DNA of 64,000 nucleotides. It comes from Lineus longissimus. Lineage: Eukaryota > Nemertea > Pilidiophora > Heteronemertea > Lineidae. The notes under the pieces are model-generated. The model saw nothing but the letters and a program-made list of their open reading frames with translations. It ran no database searches and was not told the DNA's origin. Numbering within the stretch: position 1 is the stretch's first letter; each line of letters starts with the position of its first letter. Below are positions 10,377 through 22,144 of this stretch, in pieces. The stretch is from assembly GCF_910592395.1 (NCBI RefSeq), contig NC_088322.1, forward strand, positions 1,920,001 through 1,984,000, in the 5' to 3' direction. Both the position numbers and the translations under genes were made by a program.

Positions 10377-10438
10377 TGTTGACTGTGCTTTAAGAGAGAC
10401 TGGCGCCATGCCTAGTCTCTCTTAAAGCACAGTCAACA
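10377..10438. repeat. Perfect 25-bp inverted repeat with 12-nt loop
   Basis: The arms are 10377-10401 and 10414-10438 (arm core GACTGTGCTTTAAGAGAGAC). A single-arm copy lies near 10028-10050 of the same insertion. Confidence 0.85.
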
Positions 10439-10487
10439 GACACCAACCCCCTCAGACTCAGAAACCACAAACGCCCAACCCTTCCTG

Positions 10488-11642
10488 CTACCTTAATACT
10501 TCTGGGTGCATCTGCAGAGCTTGTTTCAGATTCTGAAATGAAGTTTCACACTCCTCTGACCACCGGACCTTATTGGACCTCTCTTTCTTTGTCAGGTCAG
10601 TCAGGGGGGCTGCTAACTCTGAAAAACAAGGGATGAATCTACGGTAGTACCCTGCCATGCCCAAAAATCGTCTCACCTCCTTCTTGGTCTCTGGGATCTT
10701 GAACAGGGCAATTGCTTCAACTTTGGCTTTTATCGGTTCAATCTTCCCAGAACCAACAACATGTCCTAAATAATCTAGTGAAGCATGCCCAAGGAACACC
10801 TTGCTAGGCTTTGCTTTCAAATTCGCCTTTTTGAGGCGCTTGAAAACCTCCTCAAGATGTTTCAAATGATCCGGGAACGAGTCAGAAAATATTGCTACAT
10901 CATCAATGTACACGACAACATAGTCTTCAGTACCATCTAAGACTTCATTCATCATTCTCGTGAAGGTCATGGGAGCATTTTTCATACCGAAAGGCATTAC
11001 TCTAAAGGACCATGAACCAAACGGACTCACAAAAGTTTAAGCCAATTTTGCTGCATCCGTCAAGGGTATAGCGTAATAGCCCTTGCAAACATCGATTACT
11101 GAAACGAGTTTTGCCCTACTGACCTTCTCAATCAACTCTTCAATACGGGGTAAGTTCCCGCCGCTATCGGTCCCAGTTACCCGGTTCAAGGCTCTAAAAT
11201 CAACACATATTCGGATGCTACCATCCTTTTTAGGAACTATCACCAAACCAGAACCCCAAGGGCCAGGCTTTGCTTGCTCCAGTATCTGGGCCTGCGCCAA
11301 CTCTTTGATGTGTTGCCACAGACCAGCCTTCTGAGATTCAGGACAACGATAGGCTCGGGTTCTCACAGGCCTTGCACCTTCCACTAACTTCACATCATGG
11401 ACTGCGGCATTAGTGGCCGAAGGGACATCTGAAAAAATAGCAGAGTATTTAATCACAAGTTGCTTAATTTGCTTGTTCTCTGTAGCAGACAAGCCTTCAG
11501 ATATATGGACGTCTTTCCAAGTCTGAGTGGGCGTTTGCTTTGGAAGATAATTATCAACGTCAATTTCACTCTCCCCAAAGATATACGCCTGTGCATAAAA
11601 TGCAACCTTGTCTCTATCCTTCCACTTCCTGAGCAGGTTCAC
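10488..11642 (-). pseudogene. Retrotransposon reverse transcriptase, broken
   Basis: RT motifs are clear: GSGLVIVPKKDGSIRICVDF, a VSVIDVCKGYYAIPL block, GSWSFRVMPFGMKNAP, the catalytic VVVYIDDVAIFS, and the thumb-like region LDYLGHVVGSGKI. A TAA interrupts the frame at about 11037 between the VIDVCKGYY and FGMKNAP blocks. Directly upstream in the same frame is the integrase GPY/F tail, so RT follows IN in one polyprotein. It belongs to Ty3/gypsy (Metaviridae-type), not copia, despite the domain order. Confidence 0.9.
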
Positions 11643-12721
11643 ATGGAATATACGAAGTTTCTTCCTGCGTTTCCCAGTGTCGACCTCAAAATCAACAGGA
11701 GAAACCTTTCGGACAATGGGATAGGGTCCCTGTCATGTTGACTTCAATTTACTTGCAGCTGAAGGGAGCATGACCAGCACCTCTTCTCCAACTTCATAAG
11801 TTTTTTTCCGTGCATTGCGATCATAGTAGGTCTTCTGTTTTTTCTGACTCTTTGTCACGTTTTCATGTACCAAATCTGTCATAGCCGCCAGGCGATTCCT
11901 CGCAGACAGAACATATTCTACAATGTTCTCATCTTGCGGGTCTCCTCAGTCCAGCTTTCCTTTAGAACCGCTAATGGCCCCCGTACTGCGCGACCACACA
12001 GCAACTCGAAAGGACTGAACCCGGTACTCTCTTCCGGCACCTCACTGTATGCGAACATGAGATACGGAAGAACCTTGTCCCATTCTTTCGGTTCTTCAGA
12101 AACAAATTTCCGTAACATACCTTTTAGAGTGGAGTGAAAACGTTCCACCAAACCATTTGCCATTGGATGGTAACACGAGATCCCAAGCCGTGGAAGCAAT
12201 TGAGTCATCAGTTCGCTCACAAAGTTGGAACCCTGGTCGCTGAGTAACTCGTCGGGTATGCCATATCTGGAAAACATTTCTATTAACCCATCCGCTACCG
12301 AAGCGGCCGTCGTGTCCTTAAGAGGGATGGCATCAGGAAATCTAGTGCCATAATCCACCAGAGTCAACAAGTATTTGTTGCCTTTTGAGCTGCGTTCCAC
12401 CAGGCCAACTATGTCGATAGCTACCTTGTAAAAAGGTCGCCCGACAACTGGAACACTTACCAAGGGAGCCTTTTCAGAGGCCAGTTTTCTTGAACACTTC
12501 TGGCAATTGGGACAAGTGCTGCAGTACTTCTCAACGTCCTTGTGTAGACCAGGCCAGATATAATGCTCAACCAGTCGACCTTTGGTTTTAGTTACACCTA
12601 AATGACCTGCCAATGGAATACTATGAGCCAAGTCTAACAAATCTAACCGATACTCCTGAGGAACTAACAACTGGTCAAAGTATTGTTGTCGGCCTTCCAT
12701 AAAAGAGCGTCGATATGCCAA
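11643..12721 (-). pseudogene. Retrotransposon integrase with GPY/F tail, broken
   Basis: In order: an HHCC zinc domain (GHLGVTKTKGRL ... CSTCPNCQKC), the rve core with the DDE triad (VAIDIVGLV, LLSDQGSNFVSELM, ANGLVERFHSTLK), and after a frameshift near 11918 a C-terminal domain ending QGPYPIVRKVSPVDFEV and KLRIFHVNLLRKW. A TGA replaces the Trp that normally precedes QGPY at about 11734. The domain joins RT without a gap. Confidence 0.9.
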
Positions 12722-12739
12722 ACCATCCCTCCAGAAGTA

Positions 12740-14512
12740 TCAAATGGAGTCCTTCGGCAACGACCTCTCACATTTTTGCAAAACTTTCTGAAGTTTTACG
12801 TCAGCTTTTTGCCGCTTGGCTAACTCTGTGGGGCCCAATCTCCACATATCTAAATGAGGCAAGTCTACATGGACATTACTCTCCCCCTCCGCTATCTGTA
12901 CATCACTCAAGAACTTGGCGCTCAAAATATCATCAGGACTTTCAACATCTCCTGACGAATCTGCAACGGGAGTTGAGTCTAGCGACTCTGATTTTACATT
13001 ACCCTGAACCAAGTCTCCAACAGCCTTTGGCTTCGCTTGTGGCTGTCTACTCTCCCATTCTGCTACTGCTTCCTGTTCTTTCTGTCTGGCCCTGGTGGTC
13101 ACGGCAAAAGCTGGAACACCATCCAAGTCGCGAGCATCTGAAACTAGAGACATAGGTGAGAACGGTTCTTCATTTAAATCACCAATGACAACGAAATCCT
13201 GCTGAGACAACAAGACATCCACAGGTAACCGCTCAAGCACTCCTACGATGCACTCCTTCTTGCCCTGCGTACCAGACAGTACCACCTTGGCTGTGAGGAC
13301 ATTTTCCGTCGTACCATTGGCCAACAGAACTTCGAAGCTATTCCCATCATATGAGTCGTCTGAAACCAAACAGGATTTAACTAGAGTATTAGAGCAACCT
13401 GTATCCAGCAACATCAAGACAGGGATCTCACCAACATACCCTCGAAGTTCAAACTGCTTGTGATTGACAAACCCCGGTCTTGATGGACTCAGGCAAAGAT
13501 ACCCTTTCTTAGGTTTCCTTCCTTGCGTGTTAGCACCAGCGCCACTACCGCTTGCATTCTCCTTCTTATCAGGGCAGTCCGAAGCATAGTGCCCCTTTAA
13601 GTTGCAAGAAAAACAGGTAACATTATCTTTGGAGAGCTTACCCGCACTGCCTGGACACTCTGCAGCATAGTGCCCCTTTAGATTGCAAGAAAAACAGGTA
13701 ACATTGTCTTTGGAGGGCTTACCTGCATTGCCGTTTCTAACTTTCTTGAAAGACTTACCACCCGACCCCTTGGCTGGCTCAGCGAACTTAGCGATGTGAG
13801 ATTTCTTTCTTGAATTGACATACAACTCTGCCCTCTCTACAGTCTCAGGCTTTCTGTCTTTCATCCAAACCTGCAAATCTGGAGACAACATGTTAGTTAT
13901 TTGTTCCATGATCATATGTTCTCTAAGTTTTTCGAAGGTTTTAACTTCGTTTATTTCTAACCGTCTATCAAAATAGCGGGACACTCTAGTTCCCCATTCC
14001 TGAAACCTCTCTTTGGCTTCCTTGTTTGAGGTTCTGAAGTTTTCACGGTACGCTTCAGACCCAAGCTGGTACTTTTTTAGAATGGCGAGCTTCACCTTAT
14101 CAAAATCGCCGATGTCCTCAGTTGGCATGAGCGCATAAGCTTCCCTGGCTTTACCGGTGACTACAGCCGCCAACCTAGGTGCCCATGAGTCTCGGTCCCA
14201 CTCAATTGCTGTAGCGAGGCGTTCGAACGTACCTAAGTAGGCCTCGATGTCCTCCCCAGCTGCCAGCTTTGGGATCTTTGGCCCATACTTGCCATACCTC
14301 CCAGCCATGTCCGACCGGGAATGATCAGCCGCTCTCTGTGTTATTTCTTGCTCGCGCATTCTGGAGATTTCAAGTTCCATTTTTAACCTTTCTTTTTCTA
14401 ATTCCAACCTTTCCCTGTCTAGCACCCTAGCAGCCTCCTGCTGCTCGCGTTCAAATCTCTGTCTCTCGCGCTCAATCTCCACGTCACGCTCTCGTCTCTC
14501 ACGCTCAATCAC
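12740..14512 (-). pseudogene. Gag with two zinc knuckles plus aspartic protease
   Basis: A 590-residue open segment: an Arg/Glu-rich helical start, a gag capsid-like region (AYLGTFERLATAIEWD; VKLAILKKYQL), two CCHC knuckles (CFSCNLKGHYAAEC and CFSCNLKGHYASDC) and a retropepsin motif (VLMLLDTGCSNTLV). It ends in a TGA at about 12738. The inverted fragment at 15858-15998 keeps a GGA Gly codon at that place, so the stop is a mutation and gag-PR-IN-RT was once continuous. Confidence 0.88.
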
Positions 14513-14536
14513 GGCGTCGCGCTCTGCTTTTTCCCG

Positions 14537-14872
14537 CTAAATTTGTGCCATGCGAATGGCATGAGCCATTTTCTCACGCTCCAATTCATACAGCCTTACA
14601 TCCATACTACCATTTACCTTGTTCTCTTTTACAGGAGATAAAGCGACACCGCCACCCTTTGTAGGCGTGGACTTGGCTTGAGGACTGGCCATTACCTTGG
14701 CCTCATGAAAACTCTGTATAAATGCCTTTACCCGAGTCTCTTCTTGTTCTTCATGCTCTTTCAGCATGTCTATAACCTGTGACTTAATCAACCCAGAATA
14801 AATTAACCCTCGTTCGTCACACAGCACACGCAACTCAGCAACCGTCAGCTTGGTTAAGTTTGCAGGCAACAT
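14537..14872 (-). pseudogene. N-terminal SAP-like domain of gag
   Basis: A 111-residue segment starting MLPANLTKLTVAELRVLCDE and continuing as a SAP-type helix-turn-helix (LIKSQVIDMLKEHEE). SAP domains bind A/T-rich DNA. One TAG near 14537 separates it from the gag ORF, so it was probably the gag N-terminus. Confidence 0.7.
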
Positions 14873-15042
14873 CTTTCATGCAGCTGTAAGATTCACACTC
14901 AACATATACAGTAATTCAACAGGTTACACATATTGTGACCAAATTCGTCTCAAGTTTGCTTACTACCAAAATACAATTAAAAAGCTACAATTTAGCAAAT
15001 TTGCTACATATATGTGACCAGACCCCACTTCTGGTACCAATG

Positions 15043-15857
15043 TGACGGAGCGGGGATTTAGGCTATTGCACGGGCCTGGTCACAAATTAGAAAAAGACGG
15101 CTGAATGTATAGTTATTTACATGTATTAAAAATTAACAAGAACAAGAAAAATATATTTATAAAATTAACATTTCACCGCTCAAATCCAACAACTAAAAGT
15201 CTGTTTACACATTACCAAAGTCCAAAGCTCCCTCCACTCCGGCTCCACTCTCTGTGCGCGGTCAATTCCCAACAACGGCTCCTTCACCTACCACCGGTCT
15301 CCCAACACGTAACACACGTAACACACGTCTCTCCGAACTCCTCTCCCGTTACCACACGACAACACACGACACAAAAGTGTCCGTCCCGACACGCAGTCGG
15401 TCCAAGGCTACTCCAGTAGCCACCAAGCACGTAGCTGGTTTACAAATTAACGGTCTGGCGACACCTTGGCCGCAAAGCCAACTCACGGTTCGCCGACACG
15501 ATGGCAGCAATGCCAAGGCGCTCCAACCCGCGGCTGGACGCAAATAACAGGTGAGAACACCACGACTCTCCGACACACAGCCGGTTCACATTCCACCAGG
15601 AATGACGACCACGTTGGTCAAACGGAATTGAGTTCGGCACGTACGATGTACAACTTCTCCTTACAGAGGCCAGCCAGGAACTGCCCACACCCAGTCCAGC
15701 TCCAACTAATGAACCCAAGAGTTATATAAGTCTATGTCCATAGGTAATCACACAACGTCCTGAAGTTACCAAAGTCCTATTCAACACACTCAAGCCAAAG
15801 GTCTAATTTAACATGTAATAATATGACTGAAATACCAGTTACACATTCAGCCTAACC
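15043..15857 (-). repeat. 5' LTR, start truncated
   Basis: On the minus strand the LTR ends ...CTCCGTCACA at about 15043 and is followed by a putative primer-binding region (TTGGTACCAGAAGTGGGG, about 15025-15042). A TATA-like TATATAACTC sits at 15720-15730. It shares 15748-15857 with the truncated 3' LTR. The first ~80 bp are lost at a junction with an inverted internal fragment. Confidence 0.75.
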
Positions 15858-15998
15858 AGATTGGGCCCCACAGAGTTAGCCAAGCGGCAAAAAGCTGACG
15901 TAAAACTTCAGAAAGTTTTGCAAAAATGTGAGAGGTCGTTGCCGAATGACTCCATTGGATACTTCTGGAGGGATGGTTTGGCATATCAACACCTCGGC
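15858..15998 (+). pseudogene. Inverted fragment of the same retrotransposon
   Basis: It reads GPTELAKRQKADVKLQKVLQ... and ...SIGYFWRDGLAYQ on the plus strand, matching the gag-pol junction at about 12705-12845 on minus. It lies immediately against the truncated LTR, showing a rearrangement. Its GGA preserves the ancestral codon at the stop of the main copy. Confidence 0.85.
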
Positions 15999-16437
15999 CA
16001 GAGTATAAAGTCGGTGTTTAGATGGCTCTTAGTGTCAGTGTTAGTGTTAACACTGAACACCAACACCAACTTTAAACTCCGTTCACACCAACACCAAGGG
16101 TAAACACCAACACCTCTCTTTGAAATTAGTATTGCACTGGGAATGTTCTAATGAATGTAGGTTGCCCACCGTAATGGAGCTTGGCGTTTTTCAGTGGCGA
16201 ATACGTCATATTATCAAAATAAATTGGTTTAAATTGTACTAAATAAAGAAGGCATGAATTAAAAAACCCGGCCCGGGAAATAGATCTTTCAGAATTAGAG
16301 GGAGGGAGGGTCCATATCCATAGGTGCCACCACCCCTTGGAGCATCATCACCAAATCCTCCGCCAAAGCAAAACTAGATGAGTTTTCCTTGTTGCCTTCG
16401 TCCCAGTCAACATCCTTGTTGTTACTACTGAACCCAT

Positions 16438-16735
16438 TCATCTTTCAGCCAAAGCCAGGCTTCTTGTCAGAGTTGGAATCGGAATGAGCTGAGATCCCTC
16501 CTGACCAACTCGGATGTCTCTCTTCTTTGGCAAGGTAACAAGTAATGGTTGACCCTTATCCTGAATGTTCTTTTGATGATTCTTTGAAAAGAAATCCATG
16601 TACGACAAGTCTTTGTTGCGAATGTCGATTCTGGATTCTGGCTCCATTCGATATCATCAACCCGGTAGGTTTTGTAATTGTACTTGGTCAGGACGATTTC
16701 TCCGACAATTTGTTTGATGCAAATTATCTGTTATT
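16438..16735 (-). pseudogene. Piwi-family PAZ/linker fragment, unit 1
   Basis: Minus-strand frames give [10 protein letters not shown] and [10 protein letters not shown], then after a frameshift [32 protein letters not shown] and LIPIPTL. This matches the PAZ end and following linker of Piwi-clade Argonautes (Y-x-K-TYR-x-DDI, then QPLLV ... LIPEL). It is only ~100 codons and frameshifted, so a relic, probably from a processed copy. Confidence 0.72.
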
Positions 16736-16847
16736 ACTCTTTGAGTTCATTCCCTACTAGGTTAGTCTGTGTTCAAGTTCAGCATCGGTCTACGGCACAG
16801 TGCCTCAGACTTCCCGGTTGACGTATAAGATGATTTCTTCAATTAAA

Positions 16848-18090
16848 GATGTTATTCGTTTGCTCCATACTGCTGAAGGCCTTTGAAGTCGATACGATTC
16901 AGTTGTCTTCGTTAGTAGAGACGGTAAGAGAACTCCCTTCACATGTCAACATTGGAGGGGAAAGTTACGCACTGTCGCAGAAGTCCGAGGCATATGTCAA
17001 GGAGCTGATGGTCGGAAGTTAAATGTTGGCACGAATACCATTCGCGAGGCGGATTTGGTTTCTCTGGAGCCAGATGGTTTATTGACTGACGAGATAATGA
17101 ATGGATTCCTTTGGATACTGATGCGGGAGTGCAATGTGAAGACATACAGGACTGTAAATATGCTACCTCCCTGTCTGGCTGCGAGGTGGGAAAAGGGAAA
17201 CATGACCTGGCTATTGAGAAAGGTGAGTTAATTTTATCTAGTGGCATTTTATTGTCTGCACATGGCTTGAAAATAGTCTGTAGCTTGCTTGCTTGCTTTA
17301 GAGCAGCTCCAGACAGTGGTCAAATCAGCGCTATACAGATCATGTGTAGCTAGCTGCTGAGCCATTTTAGCTGAAGAGAAAGGAAATGGCTCCAGAGCGG
17401 TGGGGGTCTACTGCTCATTTCTGTATACAGCTCTAGAGATTATGGACAATCCAAAATTGAGCTGGAAACAACAAGCATGCCAGTTTTGATTACATTATCA
17501 AAATAGATTTATGAAATATTGAATTCTGAAGGGTCAGAATAATATAGCACATGATTGATTTTATCAATGCTGCAAGATTATCATCATCTTTTTGCAGTTT
17601 CGTCTTGAAGAGTTCACTTGGATTTTGTTGCCGATCTGCACTAACTCTCATTGGTTATTGATGGTGGTTAACCTGTCTGAAAGTACCATTGGATTTGTCA
17701 ATTCAATTGACTGGCCAGAAGAACGTGTCGCCATATATCATCAGAGTTTGGCGTAAGTATCCTGTGAACTACATGTAGGTTTGTCCATGTTCGTACTGTA
17801 CGGCCTCTACTTAGGCTGGTGTCCATGCTTCAATCTGGGCGCTTAACTGTGACATGTATGGTCTGTAGTGTTATACAAGTAATTATGACGCGCGAAGATA
17901 CACAGAAAGACACTTTTTGTACATTGATACGGGTTTGAAAAGGGTGCAATGCAAAGACTTTGTTGTTGTAAGTTTATTATCATTTCAGGAAACTGATGAA
18001 GGCACGAGGAGATGACAGACGTCGAAGCTGAAAACGTATCATTCTAGTAAACAACGCGATGGTACAAGTTGTGGAGTTTTCGTTCTAATG
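16848..18090 (+). pseudogene. ULP1/SENP-like C48 protease, unit 1 (broken)
   Basis: Same exon layout as unit 2 (exon 2 17598-17752, exon 3 17989-18090, with GT/AG borders). One base is missing in exon 1 at about 16960 and one in exon 3 at about 18020. The second deletion puts the catalytic Cys out of frame. Confidence 0.75.
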
Positions 18091-19086
18091 GTACGTATAT
18101 GTACTAGCTAGTGAACACAAATAACATTTTCAGAACTTGTGTTAACCCTTTAAGCCCTGAATACTTTTCGGTAAATTGCCCCCTTCCCTCGAAAAATATT
18201 GAAAAATTATTTTAAAATACTTTTCGTATATTTAGAGGTCTGTATTTTAACATGCAAGTACACATTGGATGGTACTTAAGTTTTACATAGTTAGATCCTA
18301 AATAATTGGTTGCCATGGGACCCTCCTCCCCTCCCGCACCACCTCCTTGGTATCCCCATGGACCTTGGGATCCGGGCTTGGGATCCTTGAAATGCTGTCA
18401 GGCATGCAGGGATTATGTTTCTAAATTCATTGTAACAATCCCCAATGCCGTAAAAGCAATTATATATTCATCTATTGCGAGGTAATTTCAACTATCCCGA
18501 CCCCCCCCCCCCCCCGGGCCCCTGCCCTGACACCCACCATGCATAATATGTAAGAAATCCCCACGAAAAATGGTCCCAGATGCATGAAACTAGCACGAAT
18601 CGATCGTCGGAGACCATGAGCGCCACCCCGTAATAGTTCGTTGAACTAAACGGCCAGCGGTCGTCTGCTACACAGCTTGGAGTGAGGGCCGACCCTGACT
18701 GGCTCAGGACGTATAAGATGATTTCTTCAATTAAAGATGTTGGGATTACCGTGCATCCAACGTGCCTCTCTTTGAAATTAGTATTGCACTGGGAATGTTC
18801 TAATGAATGTAGGTTGCCCACCGTAATGGAGCTTGGCGTTTTTCAGTGGCGAATACGTCATTATCAAAATAAATTGGTTTAAATTGTACTAAATAAAGAA
18901 GGCATGAATTAAAAACCCGGCCCGGGAAATAGATCTTTCAGAATTAGAGGGAGGGAGGGTCCATATCCATAGGTGCCACCACCCCTTGGAGCATCATCAC
19001 CAAATCCTCCGCCAAAGCAAAACTAGATGAGTTTTCCTTGTTGCCTTCGTCCCAGTCAACATCCTTGTTGTTACTACTGATCCCAT

Positions 19087-19384
19087 TCATCTTTCAGCCA
19101 AAGCCAGGCTTCTTGTCAGAGTTGGAATCGGAATGAGCTGAGATCCCTCCTGACCAGCTCGGATGTCTCTCTTCTTTGGCAAGGTGACAAGTAATGGTTG
19201 ACCCTTATCCTGAATGTTCTTTTGATGATTCTTTGCATAGAAATCCATGTACGACAAGTCTTTGTTGCAAATGTCGATTCTTGATTCTGGCTCCATTCGA
19301 TATCATCAACCCGGTAAGTTTTGTAATTGTACTTGGTCAGGACGATTTCTCCGACAATTTGTTTGATGCAAATTATCTGTTATT
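19087..19384 (-). pseudogene. Piwi-family PAZ/linker fragment, unit 2
   Basis: Second copy of the unit-1 fragment, with the same frameshift and a few substitutions. Confidence 0.72.
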
Positions 19385-19497
19385 ACTCTTTGAGTTCATT
19401 CCCTACTAGGTTAGTCTGTGTTCAAGTTCAGCATCGGTCTACGGCACAGTGCCTCAGACTTCCCGGTTGACGTATAAGATGATTTCTTCAATTAAAG

Positions 19498-20741
19498 ATG
19501 TTATTCGTTTGCTCCATACTGCTGAAGGCCTTTCAAGTCGATACGATTCAGTTGTCTTCGTTAGTAGAGACGGTAAGAGAACTCCCTTCACATGTCAACA
19601 TTGGAGGGGGAAAGTTACGCACTGTCGCAGAAGTCCGAGGCATATGTCAAGGAGCTGATGGTCGGAAGTTAAATGTTGGCGCGAATACCATTCGCGAGGC
19701 GGATTTGGTTTCTCTGGAGCCAGATGGTTTATTGACTGACGAGATAATGAATGGATTCCTTTGGATTCTGATGAGGGAGTGCAATGTGAAGACATCCAGG
19801 ACTGTAAATATGCTACCTCCCTGTCTGGCTGCGAGGTGGGAAAAGGGAAACATGACCTGGCTATTGAGAAAGGTGAGTTAATTTTATCTAGTGGCATTTT
19901 ATTGTCTGCACATGGCTTGAAAATAGTCTGTAGCTTGCTTGCTTGCTTTAGAGCAGCTCCAGACAGTGGTCAAATCAGCGCTATACAGATCATGTGTAGC
20001 TAGCTGCTAAGCCGTTTTAGCTGAAGAGAAAGGAAATGGCTCCAGAGCGGTGGGGGTCTACTGCTCATTTCTGTATACAGCTCGAGAGGTTATGGACAAT
20101 CCAAAATTGAGCTGGAAACAACAAGCATGCCAGTTTTGATTATATTATCAAAATAGATTCATGAAATATTGCATTCTGAAGGGTCAGAATAATATAGCAC
20201 ATGATTGATTTTATCCCTGCTACAAGATTATCATCATCTTTTTGCAGTTTCGCCTTGAAGAGTTCACTTGGATTTTGTTGCCGATCTGCACTAACTCTCA
20301 TTGGTTATTGATGGTGGTTAATCTGTCTGAAAGTACCATTGGATTTGTCAATTCAATTGACTGGCCAGAAGAACGTGTCGCCATATATCGTCAGAGTTGG
20401 GCGTAAGTATCCTGTGAACTACATGTAGGTTTGTCCATGTTTGTACTGTACGGCCTCTACTTAGGCTGGTGTCCATGCTTCAATCTGGGCGCTTAACTGT
20501 GACATGTATGGTCTGTAGTGTTATACAAGTAATTGTGACGCGCGAAGATACACAGAAAGACACTTTTTGTACATTGATATGGGTTTGAAAAGGGTGCAAT
20601 GCAAAGACTTTGTTGTTGTAAGTTTATTATCATTTCAGGAAACTGATGAAGGCACGAGGAGATGACCGACTCTCGAAGCTGAAAACGTATCATTCTAGTA
20701 AACAACGTGATGGTATAAGTTGTGGAGTTTTCGTTCTAATG
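19498..20741 (+). CDS. ULP1/SENP-like C48 cysteine protease, unit 2 (best copy; three exons)
   Basis: Predicted exons are 19498-19872, 20248-20402 and 20639-20741, with donors GTGAGT, GTAAGT and GTACGT, acceptors TTTTTGCAG and CATTTCAG, and frame kept across both introns. Exon 1 holds LLTDEIMNGFLWILM, resembling the N-terminal ULP1 motif. Exon 2 holds NSHWLLMVVNL (catalytic His) and FVNSID (Asp). Exon 3 holds SSKQRDGISCGVF (oxyanion Gln and nucleophile Cys). This family removes SUMO or related tags. The true 5' end and any exon after 20741 are not visible. It could belong to a transposon, since ULP1 genes are often captured. Confidence 0.68.
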
Positions 20742-21733
20742 GTACGTATATGTACTAGCCAGTGAACACAAATAACATTTTCAGAACTTGAGTTAACCCT
20801 TTAAGCCCTGAATACTTTTCGGTAAATTGCCCCCTTCCCTCGAAAAATATTGAAAAATTATTTTAAAATACTTTTCGTATATTTAGAGGTCTGTATTTTA
20901 ACATGCAAGTACACATTGGATGGTACTTAAGTTTTACATAGTTAGATCCTAAATAATTGATTGCCATGGGACCCTCCTCCCCCTCCCGCACCACCTCCTT
21001 GGTATCCCCATGGACCTTGGGATCCGGGCTTGGGATCCTTGAAATGCTGTCAGGCATGCAGGGATTATGTTTCTAAATTCATTGTAACAATCCCCAATGC
21101 CGTAAAAGCAATTATATATTCATCTATTGCGAGGTAATTTCAACTATCCCGACCCCCCCTGGGCCCCTGCCGTGACACCCGCCCTGCATAATATGTAAGA
21201 AATCCCCACGAAAAATGGTCCTAGATGCATGAAACTAGCACAAATCGATCGTCGGAGACCATGAGCGTTACCCCGTAGTAGTTCGTTGAACTAAACGGCC
21301 AGCGGTCGTCTGCTACACAGCTTGGAGTAAGGGCCGACCCTGACTGGCTCAGGACGTATAAGATGATTTCTTCAATTAAAGATGTTGGGATTACTGTGCA
21401 TCCAACGTGCCTCTCTTTGAAATTAGTATTGCAATGGGAATGTTCTAATGAATGTAGGTTGCCCATCGTAATGGAGCTTGACGTTTTTCAGTGGCGAATA
21501 CGTCATATTATCAAAATAAATTGGTTTAAATTGTACTAAATAAAGAAGGCATGAATTAAAAACCCGGCCCAGGAAATAGACCTTTCAGAATTAGAGGGAG
21601 GGAGGGTCCATATCCATAGGTGCCACCACCCCTTGGAGCATCATCACCAAATCCTCCGCCAAAGCAAAACTAGATGAGTTTTCCTTGTTGCCTTCGTCCC
21701 AGTCAACATCCTTGTTGTTACTACTGATCCCAT

Positions 21734-22031
21734 TCATCTTTCAGCCAAAGCCAGGCTTCTTGTCAGAGTTGGAATCGGAATGAGCTGAGATCCCTCCTGA
21801 CCAGCTCGGATGTCTCTCTTCTTTGGCAAGGTGACAAGTAATGGTTGACCCTTATCCTGAATGTTCTTTTGATGATTCTTTGCATAGAAATCCATGTACG
21901 ACAAGTCTTTGTTGCGAATGTCGATTCTGGATTCTGGCTCCATTCGATATCATCAACCCGGTAGGTTTTGTAATTGTACTTGGTAAGGACGATTTCTCCG
22001 ACAATTTGTTTGATGCAAATTATCTGTTATT
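21734..22031 (-). pseudogene. Piwi-family PAZ/linker fragment, unit 3
   Basis: Third copy of the antisense Piwi fragment. Confidence 0.72.
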
Positions 22032-22144
22032 ACTCTTTGAGTTCATTCCCTGCTAGGTTAGTCTGTGTTCAAGTTCAGCATCGGTCTACGGCACAGTGCC
22101 TCAGACTTCCCGGTTGACGTATAAGATGATTTCTTCAATTAAAG

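Larger units (their letters stand above)
7354..10487. mobile_element. ~3.1-kb non-coding insertion within pol
   Basis: The pol frame stops at about 10488 and resumes at about 7353. The inserted DNA has no credible long ORF and no RT, transposase or integrase motif. It holds internal repeats: 7752-7890 recurs at 9716-9854, and 8696-9004 recurs in degenerate form at 9062-9483. A small hairpin lies at about 7720-7742. I cannot identify the family; it may be several nested non-autonomous elements. Confidence 0.6.
6619..15857 (-). mobile_element. Gmr1-like Ty3 LTR retrotransposon, degraded
   Basis: On the minus strand the order is 5' LTR (partial), SAP-containing gag, CCHC/protease, integrase with GPY/F tail, reverse transcriptase, RNase H, polypurine tract, 3' LTR (partial). 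Integrase upstream of RT is the hallmark of the Gmr1 group of deuterostome Ty3/gypsy elements. At least five in-frame stops or frameshifts and a ~3.1-kb insertion between RT and RNase H make it dead. Confidence 0.88.

Noticed and set aside
15254-15729. Overlapping ORFs in the LTR region
   Set aside because: They lie within the LTR, have no family motifs and are open on several frames by composition.
16545-16760. Plus-strand ORF opposite the Piwi fragment
   Set aside because: Recognisable protein similarity lies on the minus strand; the plus frame is a shadow.
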